A DNA stretch of 15,445 bases from Ochromonadaceae sp. CCMP2298 (GCA_026770595.1 MU634117.1:1-15445); one strand, 5' to 3'. Positions 7,233 through 15,276 are shown, counted from the stretch's first letter. Made by a program: numbers and translations. The notes: generated by a model from the sequence alone, not told the origin.

Positions 7233-10127
7233 ATGTCGGAGCTGAACAAGAAGCTCGAGGAGGCCGACTCCGATGACGAGGAGGTCGTGGTGAAGAAGGA
7301 GGAGGTGCCGGTGGTGGAGGAGGACACGTCTCTGGCCAATCCCGACGTGGTGACCAAGTACCAGGAGGCGGCCAAGATCGTGCAGGCGGCGTTGGTTGAG
7401 ATCGTGGCAAGAGTGAGTGCATGTGATGCATGTGAAGCATGTGATGGCGTATGGTTTATGGGGACTCGTGTATGCACGGTGGTTCCGGAACCACGCGCCC
7501 GCTATTCTACTAGCCCGCCCCCTCGCTACATGGGGAGAGTGTATGGTGGTGACGTAGCAGTGTTAATGTCCTGCACAAAAAAGTACTCTGCACTCTTTCT
7601 TACTCCCCCCACTCCCCCATCCTACACCTCCTACACCTCTCCCCCCAACAGTGCGTGCCCGGTGCCAGAATCGTAGACATCTGCAGATTCGGAGACGACC
7701 TCATCGAGTCGGTAAGCCCCCACACAGCGCCCATGCTGCTGTGCTGCACTATTATATCCCGCTGCCCTATTATACTATTCTACTATACTACTATCGTACT
7801 ATTATTGTATTGTACTATCTTGCTGTTTTGCGTCTGACACATCTCTGACCCTCTCTCTCGTCTTCTCGACCCATACCCTCGCCTTATCCTCCGCCCACAC
7901 CTGTTCAACCCTCCTTCTGCCACACTCATTTCCCCCCTCCCGCATATCCCCCTCCTTCTACACCACGCCTAACCTGCACCACGCCCACACCACTTTTGCC
8001 TCTCCTACATCCCCCCTGCCCCCCCCTGCACTCCCACCCCACACACTCCCCCCATAAAACCCAGCGCACGGCCGCCATCTACCGCAACAAGAACAAGGCC
8101 GGCAAGGTGGTCCTAAGGGGCATCGCCTTCCCCCTGTGCGTGTCTGTAAACGACTGTGTCTGCCACTGCTCCCCGCTGGAAAGCGACACAGAGGTGAGTA
8201 GAGGGGGTGGGGGCGGGAGGAGGGGGTATAGAGTATGGGGGTATGTATTTGTATGTGTATTTGTATGCATGTATGTATGTATGTATGTACGTATGTTTGT
8301 ATGTATGTATTTGTATGTATGTATTTATTTATGTATGTATGTATATGTATGTACATGTATGTATGTATGTATGTATGTATGTATGTATTTGTGTGTGTGT
8401 GATTTCCCACAGTTAAGCACTGACAATAGCACAGTAGTTTAGCGACACATATTAAGAAGTTACAGTAGCACTGTCAATAGCACTATAGTAGCACAGTATT
8501 CCGGAGCCCGAGGTACCCGAAGCCAGCGACACCGCTCACCCTCCCCCCATCCCCGTTGACCCTCCGGGGAACCCGGGAATGGGAACCCGGGAACGGCTGA
8601 GCGCCCATGAGCCCGTCTTCACCCTCACTGCGCAGCAACCTCCGCAAATTAAACCCGCCTTTCCCAGGCTTCCCATTTTTGGGGAACCTGGGAACTGCGA
8701 GCAAGATACCTCCGTGCCGCAAAACCGCGAGGTTTTTTCACTCGCTCAGACCCGCTGTTCTCATGGTCAATGACAGAGACTGAGTTTCGTCGCACAATGG
8801 AGTCGAATCTAACATGCCTTTTATATTATTTACTGTAACATACGCATACACATAGACAAACACAAACGCAAAATACATACACAAACGCATACATATACTA
8901 TCATATAATATCACATAACCATAGGCATGGGTAATGTTTAGATAGTGCGTTAGAATATAGAGCGATAATGTGTATAATGTGATACTATATATTGTGTAGA
9001 GAGTGTTTATATTTACCCCACTGTGCCTCCTGTCGCCTGTCCCATGTTATCCCCCCCTGACCCTATACTTAATATTCCCCCCTTAATTCCCCACCACAGT
9101 ACCCCGACCTTGCTGAGGGCGACATGGTGAAGCTCGACCTGGGCGCGCATATTGATGGGTTCATCGCCCTGGCTGCCCACACCTGCCTCGTGGGCGTGGA
9201 CGTCTCGGACCCCGCGGTGGCCGCCTCGGTGGAGGCGGGTGCGCGCGCGAACGTGCTGAATGCGGCCTACGTGGCGGCAGAGGTGGCCTCGAAGATGATC
9301 AAGAACGGCAACACCAACAATAAGGTCACGGCTGCCATCAAGCAGGTCGCAGAGATGTTCGGTGTAAGTCCCATTTCCGGGACTTTGATGCACCAGATGA
9401 AGCAGTACGTAGTGGACGGCAAGAAGATGATCCTGCTGAAGGAGGAGCCCGAGCAGAAGGTGGAGGCCTGCACCTTCGAGACGGGCGAGGTCTACGCCAT
9501 CGATATCGCCATGACCACGGGCGACGGCAAGCCCCGCGACCTGGGCAAGCGCACCACGGTCTACAAGCGCGCGGTGGAGGTGAAATACGGCCTGAAGAAC
9601 AAGGGATCCAGGGACTTCTTCAACGCGGTCAACAAAAAGTACCCCACGCTGCCCTTCTCCGTCAGAGCAGTGGGGGACGAGAAGATGGTCAAGCTGGGCG
9701 TGCGGGAGTGCGTGACACACGGCCTGCTTATGCCCTACCCCGTGCTGTACGAGCGAAAGGTACCCATCCGTACTACACTTTTACTACCCTACTCCGTTGA
9801 CTGTATATTGACTATTACATCATTACATTGTATCAGGGGGACTTCATCGCGCACGTGAAGTTCACGGTGCTGCTGCTGCCCTCGGGGACGCTGCAGATCA
9901 CAGGCCTGCCCAGCGTAACGTACGACGCCATGGTGACCACGGGCGCTGCCGGCCCCGCTGTCCCCACCCCCATGAACGCCAATATCGGGCGCGTGCTGGT
10001 GCAGCAACTGCTGAAGGAGAGGCCGGAGACAGTGGTGCCGGAGGGGATAACCGCGCTGCTGGAGGAGGTGCGGGTGGAGAAGGCGAAGAAAGTGCGGAAG
10101 CCCAAGGCCAAGGCTGTGAAGGCTTAA
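7233..10127 (+). CDS. PA2G4: Ebp1/PA2G4-type proliferation-associated protein, 5 exons
   Basis: Exons 7233-7412, 7652-7711, 8065-8193, 9100-9759 and 9837-10127 join in phase 0 throughout and encode 439 residues. Residues 1-40 are acidic and Lys/Glu-rich. The rest follows the type-II methionine-aminopeptidase (pita-bread) fold as in human PA2G4 (394 residues): VVTKYQEAAKIV, then GIAFPLCVSVNDCVCHCSPL, GDMVKLDLGAHIDGFIALAAHT, FETGEVYAIDIAMTTGDGK and a Lys-rich C-terminus. One metal-ligand Asp remains in LDLG (about residue 136), but the second Asp of the aminopeptidase signature is replaced by Leu (about 147), so catalysis is not expected. Family members bind ribosomes near the exit tunnel, as well as rRNA and RNA-binding proteins, in nucleolus and cytoplasm. 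The Lys-rich tail fits that role. A catalytic MetAP2 is unlikely. Confidence 0.93.
8194..9099 (+). other. 906-bp intron 3 of the Ebp1-like gene
   Basis: This intron is several times longer than any other in the window. It starts GTGAGT and ends CCACCACAG. Unlike most neighbours, its 5' part is G/T-rich on the sense strand. Content: a G-rich stretch (8194-8240), a TATG microsatellite (8241-8401), a GC-rich block (about 8500-8770) with short related motifs such as GGGGAACCCGGGAA and GGGGAACCTGGGAA, then an A/T-rich stretch with ATACACAAACGCATAC-like units (8820-9020). No nested gene is recognised. A 64-codon plus-strand frame at 8579-8773 has no known motif. Confidence 0.75.
8241..8401 (+). repeat. 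TATG tetranucleotide microsatellite
   Basis: About 160 bases of mostly GTAT/TATG units, with TATT, TACG and TTTG variants, end in a short GT dinucleotide run. It lies within intron 3 of the Ebp1-like gene. The long open frames over it on both strands arise from the repeat and are not genes. Confidence 0.9.
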
Positions 10128-10377
10128 GTACCGATTACCTTAGTTTAAGTACGTAAGTATCCGAGTACGTAAGTATCCGAGTACCCAAGCACCTATGCTG
10201 TGCATCTATGCATCTATGCACGACTGCGCTTATGCACCTTCGCACCTACGTCGAGGTGTGGATGCAGGTGTGGGGGTGGAGGTGGGAGGGGTGTTGGTGG
10301 AGGTGTGCGGTGTGCACCTGTGCATAGTGCCTGTTACCTAATTAAAGCCTGATGCCTTATGCCTGATGCCTATTTTT
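10128..10377 (+). other. 3' flank of the Ebp1-like gene
   Basis: No gene is seen. Two perfect tandem 16-mers, AGTACGTAAGTATCCG, occupy 10148-10179, and a partial third copy follows. A stretch of CTATGCA units and a G/T-rich run lie beyond. ATTAAA at 10341-10346, followed by the repeated GCCTGATGCCT and a T-run, is a candidate polyadenylation region for the Ebp1-like transcript, which puts its 3' UTR at about 220 bases. Confidence 0.4.
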
Positions 10378-10747
10378 TGGAGGAGTTCGTCGACCGCCCT
10401 TCATCCGCCGTTTGGGCCTTGGGTTTTTAGGGCTCGCGCCTATTGAATCATTATTGTTAGGGTTCGTGCCTAGACCCACTTGGGGTACATCAGAACCCAA
10501 AATTTGGCCACGACAAAAAAATTCAAAACCCTTACCAGTTACGAGCCCTAGGATGGTGGGCGACTGCGAGCCCTAGGTCACAAAAAGTGTGCGAGAATGA
10601 CCCTAAGCCTGCGGCGCACACCCTAAGTGGGTTAAGGCGCGAACCCTAATGACTCAATAGGCGCGAGCCCTAAAAACCCAAGGCAAACGGCGGATTGAGG
10701 GCGACCGACGGATTTTGCTCCGAATTGAGGGCGGACGAACTCCTCCA
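10378..10747. mobile_element. 370-bp inverted-repeat element (MITE-like)
   Basis: The left arm (10378-10486) and right arm (10620-10747) are imperfect reverse complements. They start TGGAGGAGTTCGTC and end with its complement. Shared blocks include CCGCCGTTTG, CCTTGGGTTTTTAGGGCTCG, CGCCTATTGA and ACCCACTT. The right arm has an extra segment of roughly 35 bases that looks like a partial duplication of its own CGCCCTCAAT motif. The centre carries two CGAGCCCTAGG direct repeats (10542-10552 and 10567-10577) and several CCCTAA units. No coding capacity and no clear target-site duplication are visible. It lies between the convergent 3' ends of the Ebp1-like and eL29 genes and has no similarity in sequence to the element at 6672-6950. 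Confidence 0.75.
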
Positions 10748-11323
10748 CTACATTTGTCTGTTCCGCAGAGTTTGCATATTCGTAACAGGTGTATCAGGTA
10801 TATAGTAACTATGGCTGTTCGATTCCATTCCGACAGTCAACACAAGTAGACGCGCGGTGCTGGAGGTGTCGGCAGGGGGTGTGCGGCAGGCAGCTGCCTT
10901 GCTGCTGTCGCTGTTTCGCCTCGTGCAGCCCGTCCGCCAGTAGCAGTCGTACAGTCATGCAAGTAGCAGCGGGAAACTGACATGCCAGTAGCTTGCAAAG
11001 AAGGGTGGGGCTTGGTTCCCAGCAGGGGTGAAAAATAGAATCTGCTCGAGTTACTTACAGGCGTAGAGGCAGCCGCCGCTACAAGGGACCAGTGCAGAGA
11101 CCGCGCGCACCGCAGCGGCAGAGAAATAAAAGCGTCGCTAAAGACAGCCCCCATCTAGCGGCGCGATGCACTTACAGCACCGCCACCTCCGCCGCCGCAT
11201 CGCGGCATCCTCCGCCATGGACCTGCCGTAAAATTATGCGCGCAAAACTAGACCTAACTGAAACTCATGTACACTACCGTCATACCGGAGGGCTGCTCTT
11301 CGCTGTCTGAAACTCTAGCCGAC
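10748..11323. other. Intergenic region with no supported gene
   Basis: This 576-bp stretch lies between the inverted-repeat element and the end of the eL29 gene. It is GC-rich, and frames of up to about 105 codons are open on the minus strand (10837-11154). That minus-strand translation has a hydrophobic, basic, Ser/Ala-rich N-terminus that could mimic a presequence, but no family is recognised and no splice model extends it. The 3' UTR of eL29 probably occupies the right part. Confidence 0.3.
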
Positions 11324-11830
11324 TCATTTTTTCGCGCTCTTAACGCTCCTCTTGTTGTGTCTCTTAGAGAACCTAAGGTTTCTAAGGAACTTGGGGTCCA
11401 TCTGCGGGGCCGGCAGTGCGGGAAGGTAGATAGACAGAGAGGTAAAGCGAGTTAGTGGCGCGCTATGGCAATACGCTCAACCGCATAAGATCGATATCCG
11501 TTATTAATCATCGCATCACTGGTGGTTGGTGGGATCGGCGCAAGTCAGTTCGTCGTCGACGCGAACACTTACCCCCGCGAGAGATGTGGAGGGATAGCTC
11601 TTGGCCTTCTTGATGCCGTTCACGTGGTCCTTGACCGTCGCATTTCTGCCGGTGTGGTTCTTTTGCTGCAATAATGCGAAGAGGAGGAGGAAAGGGAAGG
11701 GAAGGGCGTTAGGTGATTTATCTCCAGCATTGCAGGACAGCCGCTTCGCTGCCTCAAGCAACTCGCAGTCGCTACGAATCGACGCGCGCGCTCGATCACC
11801 CAATAGACGGCGATGACTCACCTTCACCAT
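11324..11830 (-). CDS. RPL29: 60S ribosomal protein L29 (eL29), 3 exons
   Basis: Minus-strand exons are 11822-11830 (ATG GTG AAG), 11573-11665 and 11324-11401; introns are 11666-11821 (GTGAGT to TTGCAG) and 11402-11572 (GTAAGT to CCGCAG), both phase 0. The product is 59 residues, the same length as yeast eL29. It begins MVKQKNHTGRNAT, has NGIKKAKSYPS, and continues MDPKFLRNLRFSKRHNK into a Lys-rich end. These match the family's KNHT, NGIKK and DPKFLRN landmarks. eL29 is a small basic protein of the cytosolic large ribosomal subunit. The three-codon first exon is typical of ribosomal-protein genes. The gene is divergent from the gene at 12212. The exons are individually too short for ORF-length filters, so automated annotation could miss it. 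Confidence 0.92.
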
Positions 11831-12211
11831 TTTTCTCTATGCGGGTAGTCGAGGAAGTGAATGTGGGGTGGGCTTCGAGGCGGTAGTCTCATCTCATGCC
11901 TCCCCCATTGGGCTTGTCCTCCCTCTCCCCTCTCTTCCTGTGGTCCAGGCTGCACTGCCTATTTTCTCTTGCCTATTTTAGGTCCCCCAAAAAAGGTCCC
12001 CTTTTGAGAAAGAGAAAGAATGGAAAGCCAGGATGTAACGGTCGTTCGTTGCAAGATCATGAGGTCATTCTTCTGCCGATCTGACTTCACTCTTATGGCG
12101 CCAGGGCTATGAATGGAGAGCCGTATTGAACATCTCATGCTGAGTTTCACAAGCTGCACTTGGATCAACTGCTAGATCCTCGCGCGATTGCGTTCACGGT
12201 GCATTAGAAAA
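11831..12211. promoter_or_regulatory. Shared divergent promoter region (eL29 / AKR-like gene)
   Basis: These 381 bases separate the start codons of two divergent genes, so promoters for both should lie here. A CCAAT-like CCCATTGGG palindrome occurs near 11905-11913, and pyrimidine-rich tracts lie at about 11918-11945 and 11984-12005. Both start codons sit in nearly the same context, GAAAAATGG on each strand. No other gene is supported. Confidence 0.4.
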
Positions 12212-13237
12212 ATGGCTTGGTCCTTGCCCTTCACCACGCGTCGAAGTATTGTAAAGGACTCTTTTCAACGTTTGTATGTCACCATCCCTATAGAAGAGAT
12301 CGGGGACGACTTCAGTGAGAAAGTGCTGCGATTGTCGAAGGCGAATCTTCTGAACATTTCTGTCACCGCGATGCGGGACGTGAACGCCAACAACATTGAC
12401 TCTGTGCTCGTCAAGATCCAAGAACTGTACGATCTAGAGCAACAAATCGACGCAGCGCATACGATTCATTTGGAAAAGGGCGGCTTAGAGCGTCAGTTGT
12501 TTCTCTCGCTGCAGGTCCCGCACTCGGCCTCTTTCCTGATCTCGAAACTGGCGCCGCTGGAGTTGAGATTTGACTTGGTCGTGTTGCATATGGACGAGCA
12601 GAGAGAAAAGTGCGTCGCAGACGTGGAGAAGATTCGATCAATCCTGCAGGAATCTGGCAAGAATACGGCCCTGGGTATTGGCAGCATCGCGGACGCTGTG
12701 CAGTTGGACTGGCTGCTGTGCCGGGTAGCGGACACGTTGAAGTTCGTGCACCTGGGCAGCCTGCAGGTGCCCGACTTCCGCCTGCATTGCCTCGAGCTCG
12801 CGCACAGCAGGGGCCTCAACACTTTGATGGAGATCGATGCAGCTGCGCTAGCAGACGCGGTGCCCTCGTGGGACCTGCTGGACGACCTGGCAGCCCACCA
12901 CCTCGTGCCTGCAGACACATGCTTGGTCAAGTGCATGCTCCAGCTAGGCCTCGTCGTCGGCCTGCCCTTCTCAGTAGCAAACGACGAAGACCACCTGCAC
13001 GCGCACTTTGCGCGCCTCTGCCACCCCTTCGTGCACCGCAAGGAGTTCGCATCCGCTGTGCGAGTGGTGGCGCTCAAGATCGGTCCGCACGAGACGGACA
13101 GGCTGGTGCAGGCGTCACACGAGTGTGCGCTGAGTGCGGAACCTGCGTGGGAGGCCTACGCCACGGAGAGAAACCCGCCCCGCACGTTGACCTACAATAG
13201 GTCTGGAAACCCCAGCGAAGGCGCTGGGGGTAGTTAG
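12212..13237 (+). CDS. Divergent aldo/keto-reductase-like barrel protein, intronless
   Basis: A single open frame of 341 residues runs from the ATG at 12212 (context GAAAAATGG); an in-frame TTG lies eight codons upstream. The pattern recalls the aldo/keto-reductase (TIM-barrel) family: IDAAHT (about 79-84) at the IDTAxxY position, FDLVVLHMDE (about 120-129) at the DLxLxHWP strand, LGIGS (154-158) at the IGVSN strand, and KCMLQLGLVVGLPFSVAN (240-257) at the ALRWxLQxGxVVIPKS segment. By that alignment the tetrad Asp and His remain, while Tyr and Lys (LSLQV in place of TTKV) appear lost. That suggests a non-catalytic relative such as the glutamate-cysteine ligase regulatory subunit, or an unassigned pseudoenzyme. 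The open frame is solid; the family call is tentative. It lacks introns, unlike its neighbours. Confidence 0.55.
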   Translation: MAWSLPFTTRRSIVKDSFQRLYVTIPIEEIGDDFSEKVLRLSKANLLNISVTAMRDVNANNIDSVLVKIQELYDLEQQIDAAHTIHLEKGGLERQLFLSLQVPHSASFLISKLAPLELRFDLVVLHMDEQREKCVADVEKIRSILQESGKNTALGIGSIADAVQLDWLLCRVADTLKFVHLGSLQVPDFRLHCLELAHSRGLNTLMEIDAAALADAVPSWDLLDDLAAHHLVPADTCLVKCMLQLGLVVGLPFSVANDEDHLHAHFARLCHPFVHRKEFASAVRVVALKIGPHETDRLVQASHECALSAEPAWEAYATERNPPRTLTYNRSGNPSEGAGGS

Positions 13238-13706
13238 CCGTATTGTTCGGTAGAGCGAATTTGGCAGTTCATTCGACCGAATTCGTCCCCGCACCTCCAG
13301 TAACTTGGCGCTGAAGCGGGAGGTCAGGGGATAGGGGGTCACGGAGCAGAGGGTCGGGATCAAGGGGAGAGTGACGAACAGCTCCAGCAAAGATTCCAGG
13401 CCCATGTACCCTTGCATCATTATACAACTGTACAAGGTACCCAGTGCTAAACATGTCCGCGGTGTGGAGTGTCCGGTTAGATTTTATCCGGACGGTGTTT
13501 CACTCAGAACGCAACCGGATAAAAAAGAATATGTCGACACTTTTTGGGAGAAAAGGAAGCCTGTCGGGGACAAAGCATTGTGTTGAAGGAGAGACACAAT
13601 CGTCAATTGTGAGAGAATCATTCTGCAGGCATTCTACCCACTCTTGATTGCGATTTTCGCGTGCTTCAGATTCAGTGTACTTAGGTCTCTGCCGGTCTGG
13701 ACTGGG
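13238..13706. other. Intergenic region between the AKR-like and oxidoreductase genes
   Basis: No gene is supported. Two overlapping hairpins share the core CCGG at 13488-13491. In the first, GTCCGG (13471-13476) pairs with CCGGAC (13488-13493). In the second, TTTTATCCGG (13482-13491) pairs with CCGGATAAAA (13515-13524). A further small inverted repeat, CACAAT...ATTGTG, lies near 13593. Short frames of 60-106 codons on both strands carry no recognisable motif. The left part probably contains the 3' UTR of the AKR-like gene. Confidence 0.35.
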
Positions 13707-13735
13707 ATGAAGCAGCAGCTCCTCTCCCATCCTCG
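13707..13735 (+). other. Possible extra first exon of the oxidoreductase gene
   Basis: ATG at 13707 opens MKQQLLSHP before a good donor, GTGAGA, at 13736. If the intron runs to the AAG at 13857, the frame continues in phase through PKYPLVWSENVSPELV into the MRAVYYDQ start at 13907, adding 26 residues. The presumed intron (122 bp) has AAACCCCTC-rich sequence like the gene's other introns. AAG is a weak acceptor, though one is also used in the armadillo gene (3934). Confidence 0.35.
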
Positions 13736-13906
13736 GTGAGACACCTATGCTGCTATGTGTATTTAAAAAACCCCTCTTTATACACAACACCCCTTTTAAC
13801 CCCTCATCTCTGTGGTGGTATGGTGTGTGGTTTGACCCCTTATATCTGTGTATGAAGGCCCAAGTACCCCCTCGTGTGGTCGGAGAACGTGTCTCCTGAA
13901 TTGGTG

Positions 13907-15220
13907 ATGCGTGCGGTGTACTACGACCAGCACGGGGGGGAGGAGGTGATGCAGGAAACGGCGTATATGATACGGCCTAAGCCCTCCAAGGTATACCTTT
14001 GTGCTATGAATACTATGCCGTGTACTCTTTGCTCTCTGTCTATACCACACACCAACCACACACACACACACACACACACACCCCACACAGGGCCAGGTGC
14101 AGGTGCGCGTAGCCGCCAGCTCCGTGAACCCAGTGGACATTAAGCTACGCGAAAACGCCCTCTCCACTGCCCTCCTACCCCTGCCCAAGATACCCGGTAT
14201 GTTTATAAAAACCCTGTATATGTATTAAACCCCCTCTATGATGTGTGTATTAAACCCCATCTCTCTATGGTGTATTAAACCCCCTATCGTTTCTCCCTTC
14301 CCTCCCTACCCTTAACCCCCTACCCCAGGCAGTGATATATGTGGAGTAGTAGTGAACTCACAAAGTGACCTTTTTCGTGAGGGAGATAGGGTTTTTGGGA
14401 GTATGCCCCTGCTGCAGAGCTGGGGCGGGGCAGCGGAGTACGCATCGATTGACGCGACGCTGCTGGCACTGGTGCCCCCCCACCTATCCGACGTGCAGGT
14501 ATGTAACCTCGCCTCTTACCCTATCACTAACACTAAAACTAACACTAACACTAATACTAACACTAACACTAACACTAACACTAACACTAACACTAACACT
14601 AACACTAACACTAACACTAACACTAACCACTAACCTACATCCTACACACCACACACTACCCTCACCCCCACCCCCTATCCCAGGCCGCCTCCCTGCCTCT
14701 AGTGGGTCAGACCGTGATACAAGCCCTCCGCAGTTTCGTGGACTTTTATGCACACGACACAGCTGGAAGAAGGGTTTTAGTGCAGGCTGCGGCCGGGGGG
14801 GTGGGTAGTTTCGCAGTCCAGTACTGTAAACATGTCCTCGGCATGCAAGTATACGCCACCTGCAGTGCGCATAACGCAGCCTTTGTGCGCTCAATTGGCG
14901 CTGACTGGGTGGTGGACTACAGTACCCACCGCTTCGAAGATGAGGTCCCACCCCCCCTACACCGCCTACCCCCATACCCCCCTATACCCCAAACTCCCCC
15001 AACCCCTTTCTCCTCTACCCCTATCCCTTGTTCCCCCCTCTACTACCCCCTTATCCCCCTCTACTACCTCCACTATAACAGCAACCTTATCATAACAGTC
15101 CCTCCTACCCCATACCCCCCACCCCCCGCCCCCTAGGTGCATGGAGTGGACTTGGTGCTGGACCCGATGCCCTACCTCTATGAGCAGCGGACTCTGAGCA
15201 GTGGGGTGCTGAAGAAGGGG
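13907..15220 (+). CDS. Quinone oxidoreductase-like MDR protein (5' part; runs past the window)
   Basis: Visible exons are 13907-13990, 14091-14196, 14329-14498, 14684-14944 and 15137-15220, giving 235 residues; families of this type are 320-340 long, so the 3' end lies beyond the window. It starts MRAVYYDQHGG, like zeta-crystallin/quinone oxidoreductases. NPVDIKL (41-47), GEx-type GDRVFG and WGGAAEYA follow, then the dinucleotide-binding motif AAAGGVG (155-161) with AVQYCK, GADWVVDYS, and VDLVLDPMPYLYE. These define the zinc-free medium-chain reductases, which reduce quinones or enals with NADPH. No structural zinc Cys cluster is present. The exon 4 donor reads GTCCCA, which is weak. An upstream coding exon is possible. 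The window's final bases are pyrimidine-rich, as expected just before the next acceptor. Confidence 0.88.
14057..14080 (+). repeat. CA dinucleotide microsatellite in oxidoreductase intron 1
   Basis: About twelve CA units fill the 3' part of intron 1 (13991-14090), just before the acceptor CCCCACACAG. It acts in place of a pyrimidine tract. Confidence 0.85.
14197..14284 (+). repeat. Imperfect repeats of about 30 bp in oxidoreductase intron 2
   Basis: Three imperfect copies of a unit containing GTATTAAACCCC and CTCTATG run through the first two thirds of intron 2 (14197-14328). A related GTGTATTTAAAAAACCCC motif near 13757 lies in the proposed upstream intron of the same gene. Confidence 0.6.
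14525..14626 (+). repeat. 17-unit CACTAA hexamer array in oxidoreductase intron 3
   Basis: Seventeen tandem hexamers occur; all are CACTAA except AACTAA at 14537 and TACTAA at 14555. They occupy the middle of intron 3 (14499-14683). The reverse complement, TTAGTG, differs by one base from the TTAGGG telomere repeat. The same unit appears three times in armadillo intron 1. Confidence 0.9.
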
Positions 15221-15222
15221 GT
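15179..15222 (+). repeat. Exon-end duplication, copy 1 (within exon 5)
   Basis: These 44 bases contain the last 14 codons of exon 5 and its donor GT. They recur without change at 15277-15320, 98 bp downstream. Copy 1 encodes YEQRTLSSGVLKKG and continues GTAAGA, a strong donor. Confidence 0.9.
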
Positions 15223-15276
15223 AAGAGTGGGTTTAATACGCATCTAAGGTGTAGACAGAGGGGTTAATGGTAGTTG

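Noticed and set aside
7958-8442. Long frames of about 150 codons on both strands (Tyr/Val/Cys/Met-rich on plus; Thr/His/Tyr/Ile-rich on minus)
   Set aside because: They are made by the TATG microsatellite, which has no stops in several frames, and they cross exon 3 of the Ebp1-like gene out of frame.
8579-8773. 64-codon plus-strand frame inside Ebp1-like intron 3
   Set aside because: Starts inside repeated GGGAACCCGGGAA sequence, has no known domain, and the opposite strand is equally open.
9013-9720. 235-codon minus-strand frame opposite Ebp1-like exon 4
   Set aside because: Antisense shadow of a strongly conserved exon; His/Leu/Gly-rich with no motif.
10815-10827. GTTCGATTCC resembling a tRNA B box
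   Set aside because: The flanks do not form a T-arm stem and no A box or acceptor stem is found at the right distance.
10837-11154. 105-codon minus-strand frame with a presequence-like N-terminus
   Set aside because: No family motif, no convincing exon continuation, and it lies in GC-rich sequence where such frames arise by chance.
11402-11821. Possible snoRNA in the eL29 introns (TGATGCGATGATT near a C box on the minus strand)
   Set aside because: No D box at a suitable distance downstream, no closing stem, and no H/ACA pattern.
13500-13790. 96-codon minus-strand frame between the AKR-like and oxidoreductase genes
   Set aside because: No motif, no orthologue recognised; it overlaps the proposed upstream exon and intron of the oxidoreductase gene.
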